From positions 11,889,103-11,953,102 of the forward strand of contig NC_087254.1 of assembly GCF_037042905.1 (NCBI RefSeq): a stretch of 64,000 nucleotides of DNA, given 5' to 3'. Every line of letters begins with the position of its first letter. The first letter of the stretch is position 1. This stretch comes from Lytechinus pictus (lineage: Eukaryota > Echinodermata > Echinoidea > Temnopleuroida > Toxopneustidae). A program made the translations under genes and the position numbers. The notes below the pieces were generated by a model that searched no databases, had not been told where the DNA came from, and saw only the letters and a list, made by a program, of their open reading frames with translations. Shown here piece by piece: positions 1 through 9,092 of this stretch.

Positions 1-990
1 GCTCCGGAGTTGTCGGTAAATGGGTCTAGACAAGACATCCTTTCTCTGGAGAGAGAGGAGCTTATCATTAACCCTACGTTCGATGGCCGGCGTGGGGTCT
101 CTAGGAAGTTTCCTATAGGTCCCCGAATCCAGTAATCTTTGAACCTTGGTCTCATAATCCAATCTGTCCATCACAACAGTAGCATTACCCTTGTCTGCCT
201 TGAGAATATGAATGGAGTTATCCTCTCGGAGACTAGCAAGGCCTGACTTCTCGGCTTTGGTGAGGTTGGGCCGAGGTGGGTTAACCGAAGTCAGTACTTG
301 TGAGATTTGGATACGCACTGTGTCTGATTGAGACCGAGTAAGATGTCTGAGGCTGGGTTCAATCTTCTGGATGAATTCTTTTCGGTTTACTTGCTTAGGA
401 GCCATAGCAAAATTAAGTCCCAATGAGAGGACCTGATGTTCATTCTCAGACAACTGACGTTGACTGAGGTTGACAACAGTTTTGCTAGGATGCAAGTTGT
501 GTCTGGGCTGGCGGTTGTGTCTCGGCTGGCGGTTGTGTCTCGGCTGGTGTTTGTTGAAACGGGAAGGACGGATCAGTTTCTCAAACTTCCTCACTTGTTT
601 GGACTTAGTTGTCTCAAAAACGAAGTGGCTGGAAGATTTGATGAAACGATCGATTTTACCCCAATCCTTGCTCGAGAGCTTTGACTTTAGGTATTCTTCC
701 GATGTTTCAACAAAAGGTTGAAGTTGTCTGAGCTGGTTATGGACGTGTCTGATCCTCTCTCTGATGAGACTCTCAGAAGCATGTCTAAGAACCTGCTCCG
801 CTCGTCTGGAACGGACAGGTGCATGGAGCACCAATCCGCGGGGGATAACCCCTGAATCCCTGCACCTTTTGAGAAAGGTGAGATGGTTGACAAATCTGGC
901 TTCCTTGATCCTGTTCCGCTGTAGTCTTCTGGTGTGCTGGAACGTCTGCTCCCCGTAGAGACGAATGATATAATTTCTGAAGGTTTCCAT
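1..990 (-). CDS. PLE reverse transcriptase/GIY-YIG protein, copy m1 (cut by window edge)
   Basis: This is the N-terminal 330 codons of the PLE protein, starting at the ATG at 990-988 and leaving the window at position 1. It includes the basic N-terminal region with the LTFLKRCRDSG motif, the Arg/Gln-rich hexapeptide repeats (RQPRHN type, three copies) and the start of the RT domain. It matches copy m2 2826 bp to the right over its whole visible length. The catalytic part lies outside the window. I place the start at METFRNY because the frame upstream of it is ribozyme and leader sequence shared with the spacer. Confidence 0.85.
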   Translation of the reverse strand, partial: METFRNYIIRLYGEQTFQHTRRLQRNRIKEARFVNHLTFLKRCRDSGVIPRGLVLHAPVRSRRAEQVLRHASESLIRERIRHVHNQLRQLQPFVETSEEYLKSKLSSKDWGKIDRFIKSSSHFVFETTKSKQVRKFEKLIRPSRFNKHQPRHNRQPRHNRQPRHNLHPSKTVVNLSQRQLSENEHQVLSLGLNFAMAPKQVNRKEFIQKIEPSLRHLTRSQSDTVRIQISQVLTSVNPPRPNLTKAEKSGLASLREDNSIHILKADKGNATVVMDRLDYETKVQRLLDSGTYRKLPRDPTPAIERRVNDKLLSLQRKDVLSRPIYRQLRS

Positions 991-1070
991 GGCGAAGAAG
1001 AATAGTGTAGTAGGTTTCACGGTACACCATGTATTCTTTCTTGGGCATATGTTGGTCCTGAAAAGGACCA

Positions 1071-1122
1071 CCCAATCTCGACGTTTCGACAAGTGTGTTC
1101 TTGTCGTCCTCAGGAGAATGAG
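1071..1122 (-). ncRNA. Hammerhead-like ribozyme motif in PLE spacer
   Basis: Read on the minus strand, this has stem I (CTCATTCTC against GAGATTGGG, one T-T mismatch and one G-T pair), core CTGAGGA, one extra C, stem II (GACAAG/CTTGTC around AACACA), core GAAA, a minimal stem III (ACGU, self-complementary) and cleavage triplet GTC. Hammerhead motifs with tiny stem III that work as dimers are known from Penelope-like elements. Activity is inferred. Confidence 0.75.
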
Positions 1123-1142
1123 CAAAGTTTGTAAAAGCAGGC

Positions 1143-1150
1143 CTTATATA
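1143..1150 (-). promoter_or_regulatory. TATA box of PLE copy m1
   Basis: TATATAAG on the minus strand, 28 bp upstream of the ribozyme 5' boundary. Transcription should therefore start close to the first base of the ribozyme. Confidence 0.55.
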
Positions 1151-1392
1151 CTCTGTCGAAGTGCCGTATGCACGGTATCTCGCAGGGTACATGTCTCTGA
1201 TTGGCTAGATAGGTCACATGACATCCACATATGCGGACGTGGGTGACAACACACAAATTGGGCGCGCAAAACCAGCGACGACCGGAAATTGCTGTCAGTT
1301 ATCATTCCCGCTAGGATTAGCATTAATGACAAAAGTCACCACTTCCGCCCATACACTGCAGTGCTCACACGTGTGTGGAACGTCCGGGTAGG

Positions 1393-3816
1393 CTAATTAG
1401 GCAAATTAGCCCCTTTGTCTAGAACGGTAAGCCAGATATTGCTGAGTTGGAGGCCGCTGTCTTGAGGAACAGTGTTATGTTCCTCAATCTCCAACGCTTC
1501 TCTGACTCTCCGTTGATACCAGTAGGGGACACGGGTGACTAGTCTACTCTCATCCCAAAGAATCCGGTGATCATGCGTATGGGCATGATCGATGATTGCA
1601 GACCTCTCCCTCTCGTCTCTCCTACCATGGGCCTTGTGTTCCTTAATCCGAGTGTTGAAGGAACGACCCGTCTCTCCGATGTAAACTTTACCGCATTCAC
1701 AGGGAATTCGGTAAACTCCAGGGAGGTCCTTGGAGTTGCGCTTGTCCTTATGTGTAGTGAGGGCAGATTGAAGCTTATTTGAGGAACTATGACGAACCTC
1801 AATGTCGGCTTCTCTCAAAATCCTCTGAATTTTGTGAGAGGCTGCTCCCAGATATGGAAGAACGACTCTCGCCTTGGGTTGTCCTGCACGAGGGTTCCGC
1901 GAGGGGGGAAGCTCAGTGCAGATCTTGTGTGAGGGGTAGTTGTTACATTTCAAAACACGTTTGATATGCTCAAGCTCACCTCTCAGGTGGATCTGGTCAC
2001 TAACCTCATGCGCTCGTTTGACTAACGTCTTGTTGATGGATCTCAGCACTGATGGGTGGTGGAATGAACGATAGTTCAAGTACCGATCAGTGTGAGTAGG
2101 TTTCCGATAAACCTGATGGGATAGGGATCCCTGTGCCGTCCTCGTAATCTTTGTATCAAGAAAGGGGATAGACCCCTCATTCTCCATTTCCATGGTGAAC
2201 TTGATACACTCGTGTTGAGAGTTGAGGTGCTGTAAGAAATTGCTAGTTTCCTCAGCACCGTGTTGCCAAACCACAAAAGTGTCGTCCACATATCTAAGCC
2301 ACACTTTGGGTTTGTGGGTTGCTGACTGGAGAGCCGTCTCCTCGAAATGTTCCATGAACATGTTGGCTACCACTGGGGACAGGGGAGACCCCATGGCAGC
2401 CCCTTCCGTTTGCCTGTAGAATGTGTCTCTCCATCTGAAAGAGGTGGAATTGAGGCACATCTCAAGCAGGTCATGGATCTCTAGAGGAGACAACTGTGTC
2501 CTGTCAGGGAGAGTTCTGTCAAATTTCAATCTCTCAAGGATGATGGCGCAAGCATCCTTAACTGGTACACTTGTGAACAATGACTCAACATCAAAGCTGA
2601 TGAGGAGGTCATTGTTAGAGACGTTCATCTGACAGATCTGCTCAACGAAATGTTTAGAGTTTCTCACGTGATGCACGCCCTGACCAACAAGAGGCTGTAA
2701 GATGTAAGTCAGATGCTGAGCCAGTGCGTACGTGGGAGATCCTCTAGTAGACACAATAGGTCTGAGTGGAGTGTCTGGTTTATGAATCTTCGGTTGCCCA
2801 AAGATTATGGGACATAGACCAGACGAGCTCCGGAGTTGTCGGTAAATGGGTCTAGACAAGACATCCTTTCTCTGGAGAGAGAGGAGCTTATCATTAACCC
2901 TACGTTCGATGGCCGGCGTGGGGTCTCTAGGAAGTTTCCTATAGGTCCCCGAATCCAGTAATCTTTGAACCTTGGTCTCATAATCCAATCTGTCCATCAC
3001 AACAGTAGCATTACCCTTGTCTGCCTTGAGAATATGAATGGAGTTATCCTCTCGGAGACTAGCAAGGCCTGACTTCTCGGCTTTGGTGAGGTTGGGCCGA
3101 GGTGGGTTAACCGAAGTCAGTACTTGTGAGATTTGGATACGCACTGTGTCTGATTGAGACCGAGTAAGATGTCTGAGGCTGGGTTCAATCTTCTGGATGA
3201 ATTCTTTTCGGTTTACTTGCTTAGGAGCCATAGCAAAATTAAGTCCCAATGAGAGGACCTGATGTTCATTCTCAGACAACTGACGTTGACTGAGGTTGAC
3301 AACAGTTTTGCTAGGATGCAAGTTGTGTCTGGGCTGGCGGTTGTGTCTCGGCTGGCGGTTGTGTCTCGGCTGGTGTTTGTTGAAACGGGAAGGACGGATC
3401 AGTTTCTCAAACTTCCTCACTTGTTTGGACTTAGTTGTCTCAAAAACGAAGTGGCTGGAAGATTTGATGAAACGATCGATTTTACCCCAATCCTTGCTCG
3501 AGAGCTTTGACTTTAGGTATTCTTCCGATGTTTCAACAAAAGGTTGAAGTTGTCTGAGCTGGTTATGGACGTGTCTGATCCTCTCTCTGATGAGACTCTC
3601 AGAAGCATGTCTAAGAACCTGCTCCGCTCGTCTGGAACGGACAGGTGCATGGAGCACCAATCCGCGGGGGATAACCCCTGAATCCCTGCACCTTTTGAGA
3701 AAGGTGAGATGGTTGACAAATCTGGCTTCCTTGATCCTGTTCCGCTGTAGTCTTCTGGTGTGCTGGAACGTCTGCTCCCCGTAGAGACGAATGATATAAT
3801 TTCTGAAGGTTTCCAT
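1393..3816 (-). CDS. PLE reverse transcriptase with GIY-YIG endonuclease, copy m2 (intact)
   Basis: This is a full-length 807-residue retroelement polyprotein. Motifs in order: the basic N-terminus with LTFL at 37-40, three RQPRHN-type hexapeptides near residue 160, RT motif A (FDVESLF, D409), motif B (AAMGSPLSP, from 473), catalytic YVDD at 509-512, and a GIY-YIG nuclease starting GVYRIP at 700 with YIG at 712-714. It would copy PLE RNA into DNA at a nick made by its own endonuclease. Two Cys sit inside the GIY-YIG segment (PCECGKVYIG), and a His-rich stretch (DHAHTHDH) follows. The start is taken at METFRNY. The frame stays open for 45 codons upstream, but that part reads through ribozyme sequence. 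The frame is undamaged, so this copy could be active. Confidence 0.92.
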   Translation of the reverse strand: METFRNYIIRLYGEQTFQHTRRLQRNRIKEARFVNHLTFLKRCRDSGVIPRGLVLHAPVRSRRAEQVLRHASESLIRERIRHVHNQLRQLQPFVETSEEYLKSKLSSKDWGKIDRFIKSSSHFVFETTKSKQVRKFEKLIRPSRFNKHQPRHNRQPRHNRQPRHNLHPSKTVVNLSQRQLSENEHQVLSLGLNFAMAPKQVNRKEFIQKIEPSLRHLTRSQSDTVRIQISQVLTSVNPPRPNLTKAEKSGLASLREDNSIHILKADKGNATVVMDRLDYETKVQRLLDSGTYRKLPRDPTPAIERRVNDKLLSLQRKDVLSRPIYRQLRSSSGLCPIIFGQPKIHKPDTPLRPIVSTRGSPTYALAQHLTYILQPLVGQGVHHVRNSKHFVEQICQMNVSNNDLLISFDVESLFTSVPVKDACAIILERLKFDRTLPDRTQLSPLEIHDLLEMCLNSTSFRWRDTFYRQTEGAAMGSPLSPVVANMFMEHFEETALQSATHKPKVWLRYVDDTFVVWQHGAEETSNFLQHLNSQHECIKFTMEMENEGSIPFLDTKITRTAQGSLSHQVYRKPTHTDRYLNYRSFHHPSVLRSINKTLVKRAHEVSDQIHLRGELEHIKRVLKCNNYPSHKICTELPPSRNPRAGQPKARVVLPYLGAASHKIQRILREADIEVRHSSSNKLQSALTTHKDKRNSKDLPGVYRIPCECGKVYIGETGRSFNTRIKEHKAHGRRDERERSAIIDHAHTHDHRILWDESRLVTRVPYWYQRRVREALEIEEHNTVPQDSGLQLSNIWLTVLDKGANLPN

Positions 3817-3896
3817 GGCGAAGAAGAATAGTGTAGTAGGTTTCACGGTACACCATGTATTCTTTCTTGGGCATATGTTGGTCCTGAAAAGGACCA

Positions 3897-3948
3897 CCCA
3901 ATCTCGACGTTTCGACAAGTGTGTTCTTGTCGTCCTCAGGAGAATGAG
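3897..3948 (-). ncRNA. Hammerhead-like ribozyme motif in PLE spacer
   Basis: Identical in layout to the motif at 1071-1122: core CTGAGGA at 3939-3933 and GAAACGTC ending at 3906 on the minus strand, with intact stems I and II. Confidence 0.75.
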
Positions 3949-3968
3949 CAAAGTTTGTAAAAGCAGGC

Positions 3969-3976
3969 CTTATATA
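3969..3976 (-). promoter_or_regulatory. TATA box of PLE copy m2
   Basis: TATATAAG on the minus strand, 28 bp before the ribozyme, as in the other spacers. Confidence 0.55.
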
Positions 3977-4218
3977 CTCTGTCGAAGTGCCGTATGCACG
4001 GTATCTCGCAGGGTACATGTCTCTGATTGGCTAGATAGGTCACATGACATCCACATATGCGGACGTGGGTGACAACACACAAATTGGGCGCGCAAAACCA
4101 GCGACGACCGGAAATTGCTGTCAGTTATCATTCCCGCTAGGATTAGCATTAATGACAAAAGTCACCACTTCCGCCCATACACTGCAGTGCTCACACGTGT
4201 GTGGAACGTCCGGGTAGG

Positions 4219-6164
4219 CTAATTAGGCAAATTAGCCCCTTTGTCTAGAACGGTAAGCCAGATATTGCTGAGTTGGAGGCCGCTGTCTTGAGGAACAGTG
4301 TTATGTTCCTCAATCTCCAACGCTTCTCTGACTCTCCGTTGATACCAGTAGGGGACACGGGTGACTAGTCTACTCTCATCCCAAAGAATCCGGTGATCAT
4401 GCGTATGGGCATGATCGATGATTGCAGACCTCTCCCTCTCGTCTCTCCTACCATGGGCCTTGTGTTCCTTAATCCGAGTGTTGAAGGAACGACCCGTCTC
4501 TCCGATGTAAACTTTACCGCATTCACAGGGAATTCGGTAAACTCCAGGGAGGTCCTTGGAGTTGCGCTTGTCCTTATGTGTAGTGAGGGCAGATTGAAGC
4601 TTATTTGAGGAACTATGACGAACCTCAATGTCGGCTTCTCTCAAAATCCTCTGAATTTTGTGAGAGGCTGCTCCCAGATATGGAAGAACGACTCTCGCCT
4701 TGGGTTGTCCTGCACGAGGGTTCCGCGAGGGGGGAAGCTCAGTGCAGATCTTGTGTGAGGGGTAGTTGTTACATTTCAAAACACGTTTGATATGCTCAAG
4801 CTCACCTCTCAGGTGGATCTGGTCACTAACCTCATGCGCTCGTTTGACTAACGTCTTGTTGATGGATCTCAGCACTGATGGGTGGTGGAATGAACGATAG
4901 TTCAAGTACCGATCAGTGTGAGTAGGTTTCCGATAAACCTGATGGGATAGGGATCCCTGTGCCGTCCTCGTAATCTTTGTATCAAGAAAGGGGATAGACC
5001 CCTCATTCTCCATTTCCATGGTGAACTTGATACACTCGTGTTGAGAGTTGAGGTGCTGTAAGAAATTGCTAGTTTCCTCAGCACCGTGTTGCCAAACCAC
5101 AAAAGTGTCGTCCACATATCTAAGCCACACTTTGGGTTTGTGGGTTGCTGACTGGAGAGCCGTCTCCTCGAAATGTTCCATGAACATGTTGGCTACCACT
5201 GGGGACAGGGGAGACCCCATGGCAGCCCCTTCCGTTTGCCTGTAGAATGTGTCTCTCCATCTGAAAGAGGTGGAATTGAGGCACATCTCAAGCAGGTCAT
5301 GGATCTCTAGAGGAGACAACTGTGTCCTGTCAGGGAGAGTTCTGTCAAATTTCAATCTCTCAAGGATGATGGCGCAAGCATCCTTAACTGGTACACTTGT
5401 GAACAATGACTCAACATCAAAGCTGATGAGGAGGTCATTGTTAGAGACGTTCATCTGACAGATCTGCTCAACGAAATGTTTAGAGTTTCTCACGTGATGC
5501 ACGCCCTGACCAACAAGAGGCTGTAAGATGTAAGTCAGATGCTGAGCCAGTGCGTACGTGGGAGATCCTCTAGTAGACACAATAGGTCTGAGTGGAGTGT
5601 CTGGTTTATGAATCTTCGGTTGCCCAAAGATTATGGGACATAGACCAGACGAGCTCCGGAGTTGTCGGTAAATGGGTCTAGACAAGACATCCTTTCTCTG
5701 GAGAGAGAGGAGCTTATCATTAACCCTACGTTCGATGGCCGGCGTGGGGTCTCTAGGAAGTTTCCTATAGGTCCCCGAATCCAGTAATCTTTGAACCTTG
5801 GTCTCATAATCCAATCTGTCCATCACAACAGTAGCATTACCCTTGTCTGCCTTGAGAATATGAATGGAGTTATCCTCTCGGAGACTAGCAAGGCCTGACT
5901 TCTCGGCTTTGGTGAGGTTGGGCCGAGGTGGGTTAACCGAAGTCAGTACTTGTGAGATTTGGATACGCACTGTGTCTGATTGAGACCGAGTAAGATGTCT
6001 GAGGCTGGGTTCAATCTTCTGGATGAATTCTTTTCGGTTTACTTGCTTAGGAGCCATAGCAAAATTAAGTCCCAATGAGAGGACCTGATGTTCATTCTCA
6101 GACAACTGACGTTGACTGAGGTTGACAACAGTTTTGCTAGGATGCAAGTTGTGTCTGGGCTGGC
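4219..6164 (-). pseudogene. PLE copy m3, 5'-truncated at the inverted junction
   Basis: The C-terminal part of the PLE protein is intact from the last hexapeptide (SQPRHNLHPSKT) through the RT and GIY-YIG domains to the normal stop. The first roughly 160 residues, the start codon and the promoter spacer are missing, because sequence homology stops at 6164. A fortuitous reading frame continues across the junction into antisense plus-copy DNA and starts at an ATG at 6267 (MAKKNSVVGF), giving a 682-residue chimaeric frame. That is probably accidental. Without its own spacer this copy should not be transcribed independently. Confidence 0.85.
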
Positions 6165-6175
6165 TGTCGAAACGT
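6155..6175. other. Inverted junction between minus and plus PLE copies
   Basis: Minus-copy homology ends after gggctggc (6164). Plus-copy homology begins at tgtcgaaacg (6165), inside the ribozyme's stem II 3' strand. No filler sequence and no clear microhomology is present. The plus side keeps GAAACGTC and the stem I 3' strand but lacks CTGAGGA and the TATA box. Confidence 0.85.
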
Positions 6176-6265
6176 CGAGATTGGGTGGTCCTTTTCAGGA
6201 CCAACATATGCCCAAGAAAGAATACATGGTGTACCGTGAAACCTACTACACTATTCTTCTTCGCC

Positions 6266-8690
6266 ATGGAAACCTTCAGAAATTATATCATTCGTCTCTA
6301 CGGGGAGCAGACGTTCCAGCACACCAGAAGACTACAGCGGAACAGGATCAAGGAAGCCAGATTTGTCAACCATCTCACCTTTCTCAAAAGGTGCAGGGAT
6401 TCAGGGGTTATCCCCCGCGGATTGGTGCTCCATGCACCTGTCCGTTCCAGACGAGCGGAGCAGGTTCTTAGACATGCTTCTGAGAGTCTCATCAGAGAGA
6501 GGATCAGACACGTCCATAACCAGCTCAGACAACTTCAACCTTTTGTTGAAACATCGGAAGAATACCTAAAGTCAAAGCTCTCGAGCAAGGATTGGGGTAA
6601 AATCGATCGTTTCATCAAATCTTCCAGCCACTTCGTTTTTGAGACAACTAAGTCCAAACAAGTGAGGAAGTTTGAGAAACTGATCCGTCCTTCCCGTTTC
6701 AACAAACACCAGCCGAGACACAACCGCCAGCCGAGACACAACCGCCAGCCCAGACACAACTTGCATCCTAGCAAAACTGTTGTCAACCTCAGTCAACGTC
6801 AGTTGTCTGAGAATGAACATCAGGTCCTCTCATTGGGACTTAATTTTGCTATGGCTCCTAAGCAAGTAAACCGAAAAAGAATTCATCCAGAAGATTGAAC
6901 CCAGCCTCAGACATCTTACTCGGTCTCAATCAGACACAGTGCGTATCCAAATCTCACAAGTACTGACTTCGGTTAACCCACCTCGGCCCAACCTCACCAA
7001 AGCCGAGAAGTCAGGCCTTGCTAGTCTCCGAGAGGATAACTCCATTCATATTCTCAAGGCAGACAAGGGTAATGCTACTGTTGTGATGGACAGATTGGAT
7101 TATGAGACCAAGGTTCAAAGATTACTGGATTCGGGGACCTATAGGAAACTTCCTAGAGACCCCACGCCGGCCATCGAACGTAGGGTTAATGATAAGCTCC
7201 TCTCTCTCCAGAGAAAGGATGTCTTGTCTAGACCCATTTACCGACAACTCCGGAGCTCGTCTGGTCTATGTCCCATAATCTTTGGGCAACCGAAGATTCA
7301 TAAACCAGACACTCCACTCAGACCTATTGTGTCTACTAGAGGATCTCCCACGTACGCACTGGCTCAGCATCTGACTTACATCTTACAGCCTCTTGTTGGT
7401 CAGGGCGTGCATCACATGAGAAACTCTAAACATTTCGTTGAGCAGATCTGTCAGATGAACGTCTCTAACAATGACCTCCTCATCAGCTTTGATGTTGAGT
7501 CATTGTTCACAAGTGTACCAGTTAAGGATGCTTGCGCCATCATCCTTGAGAGATTGAAATTTGACAGAACTCTCCCTGACAGGACACAGTTGTCTCCTCT
7601 AGAGATCCATGACCTGCTTGAGATGTGCCTCAATTCCACCTCTTTCAGATGGAGAGACACATTCTACAGGCAAACGGAAGGGGCTGCCATGGGGTCTCCC
7701 CTGTCCCCAGTGGTAGCCAACATGTTCATGGAACATTTCGAGGAGACGGCTCTCCAGTCAGCAACCCACAAACCCAAAGTGTGGCTTAGATATGTGGACG
7801 ACACTTTTGTGGTTTGGCAACACGGTGCTGAGGAAACTAGCAATTTCTTACAGCACCTCAACTCTCAACACGAGTGTATCAAGTTCACCATGGAAATGGA
7901 GAATGAGGGGTCTATCCCCTTTCTTGATACAAAGATTACGAGGACGGCACAGGGATCCCTATCCCATCAGGTTTATCGGAAACCTACTCACACTGATCGG
8001 TACTTGAACTATCGTTCATTCCACCACCCATCAGTGCTGAGATCCATCAACAAGACGTTAGTCAAACGAGCGCATGAGGTTAGTGACCAGATCCACCTGA
8101 GAGGTGAGCTTGAGCATATCAAACGTGTTTTGAAATGTAACAACTACCCCTCACACAAGATCTGCACTGAGCTTCCCCCCTCGCGGAACCCTCGTGCAGG
8201 ACAACCCAAGGCGAGAGTCGTTCTTCCATATCTGGGAGCAGCCTCTCACAAAATTCAGAGGATTTTGAGAGAAGCCGACATTGAGGTTCGTCATAGTTCC
8301 TCAAATAAGCTTCAATCTGCCCTCACTACACATAAGGACAAGCGCAACTCCAAGGACCTCCCTGGAGTTTACCGAATTCCCTGTGAATGCGGTAAAGTTT
8401 ACATCGGAGAGACGGGTCGTTCCTTCAACACTCGGATTAAGGAACACAAGGCCCATGGTAGGAGAGACGAGAGGGAGAGGTCTGCAATCATCGATCATGC
8501 CCATACGCATGATCACCGGATTCTTTGGGATGAGAGTAGACTAGTCACCCGTGTCCCCTACTGGTATCAACGGAGAGTCAGAGAAGCGTTGGAGATTGAG
8601 GAACATAACACTGTTCCTCAAGACAGCGGCCTCCAACTCAGCAATATCTGGCTTACCGTTCTAGACAAAGGGGCTAATTTGCCTAATTAG
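6266..8690 (+). pseudogene. PLE copy p1, frameshifted
   Basis: This full-length coding region starts at the usual ATG but has five A residues at 6874-6878 where every other copy has four. The frame ends at a TGA at 6896-6898, about 210 codons in and before the RT core. The rest of the protein is open in another frame from about 6939 to the normal stop. A second private change at 7416 turns Val into Met in GVHHVRNSK. The copy also lacks a complete promoter spacer because the inverted junction lies 100 bp upstream. It is therefore doubly disabled. Confidence 0.88.
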
Positions 8691-8932
8691 CCTACCCGGA
8701 CGTTCCACACACGTGTGAGCACTGCAGTGTATGGGCGGAAGTGGTGACTTTTGTCATTAATGCTAATCCTAGCGGGAATGATAACTGACAGCAATTTCCG
8801 GTCGTCGCTGGTTTTGCGCGCCCAATTTGTGTGTTGTCACCCACGTCCGCATATGTGGATGTCATGTGACCTATCTAGCCAATCAGAGACATGTACCCTG
8901 CGAGATACCGTGCATACGGCACTTCGACAGAG

Positions 8933-8940
8933 TATATAAG
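8933..8940 (+). promoter_or_regulatory. TATA box of PLE copy p2
   Basis: TATATAAG, 28 bp upstream of the ribozyme 5' boundary at 8961. Confidence 0.55.
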
Positions 8941-8960
8941 GCCTGCTTTTACAAACTTTG

Positions 8961-9012
8961 CTCATTCTCCTGAGGACGACAAGAACACACTTGTCGAAAC
9001 GTCGAGATTGGG
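8961..9012 (+). ncRNA. Hammerhead-like ribozyme motif in PLE spacer
   Basis: Stem I strands are 8961-8969 and 9004-9012, core CTGAGGA 8970-8976, stem II GACAAG/CTTGTC, core GAAA 8996-8999, and GTC 9001-9003 with cleavage predicted after 9003. One unpaired C sits between core and stem II. Cleavage would leave an 89-nt leader before the ATG at 9093. Confidence 0.77.
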
Positions 9013-9092
9013 TGGTCCTTTTCAGGACCAACATATGCCCAAGAAAGAATACATGGTGTACCGTGAAACCTACTACACTATTCTTCTTCGCC

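Larger units (their letters stand above)
991..1392 (-). repeat. PLE inter-ORF spacer (pseudo-LTR) between m1 and m2
   Basis: This 402-bp spacer lies between the stop codon of m2 and the start codon of m1. The same spacer recurs at 3817-4218, 8691-9092, 11499-11900 and, shortened by 10 bp, at 14325-14716. It holds a TATA box, a hammerhead-like ribozyme and about 90 bp of leader. By analogy with Penelope pLTRs it serves as the 3' end of one copy and the promoter and leader of the next. Confidence 0.8.
3817..4218 (-). repeat. PLE spacer (pseudo-LTR) between m2 and m3
   Basis: Same 402-bp spacer as 991-1392, offset by 2826 bp, with TATA box and ribozyme. It drives m2. Confidence 0.8.
8691..9092 (+). 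repeat. PLE spacer (pseudo-LTR) between p1 and p2
   Basis: 402-bp spacer, the plus-strand equivalent of 991-1392, carrying TATA box and ribozyme upstream of p2. Confidence 0.8.
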
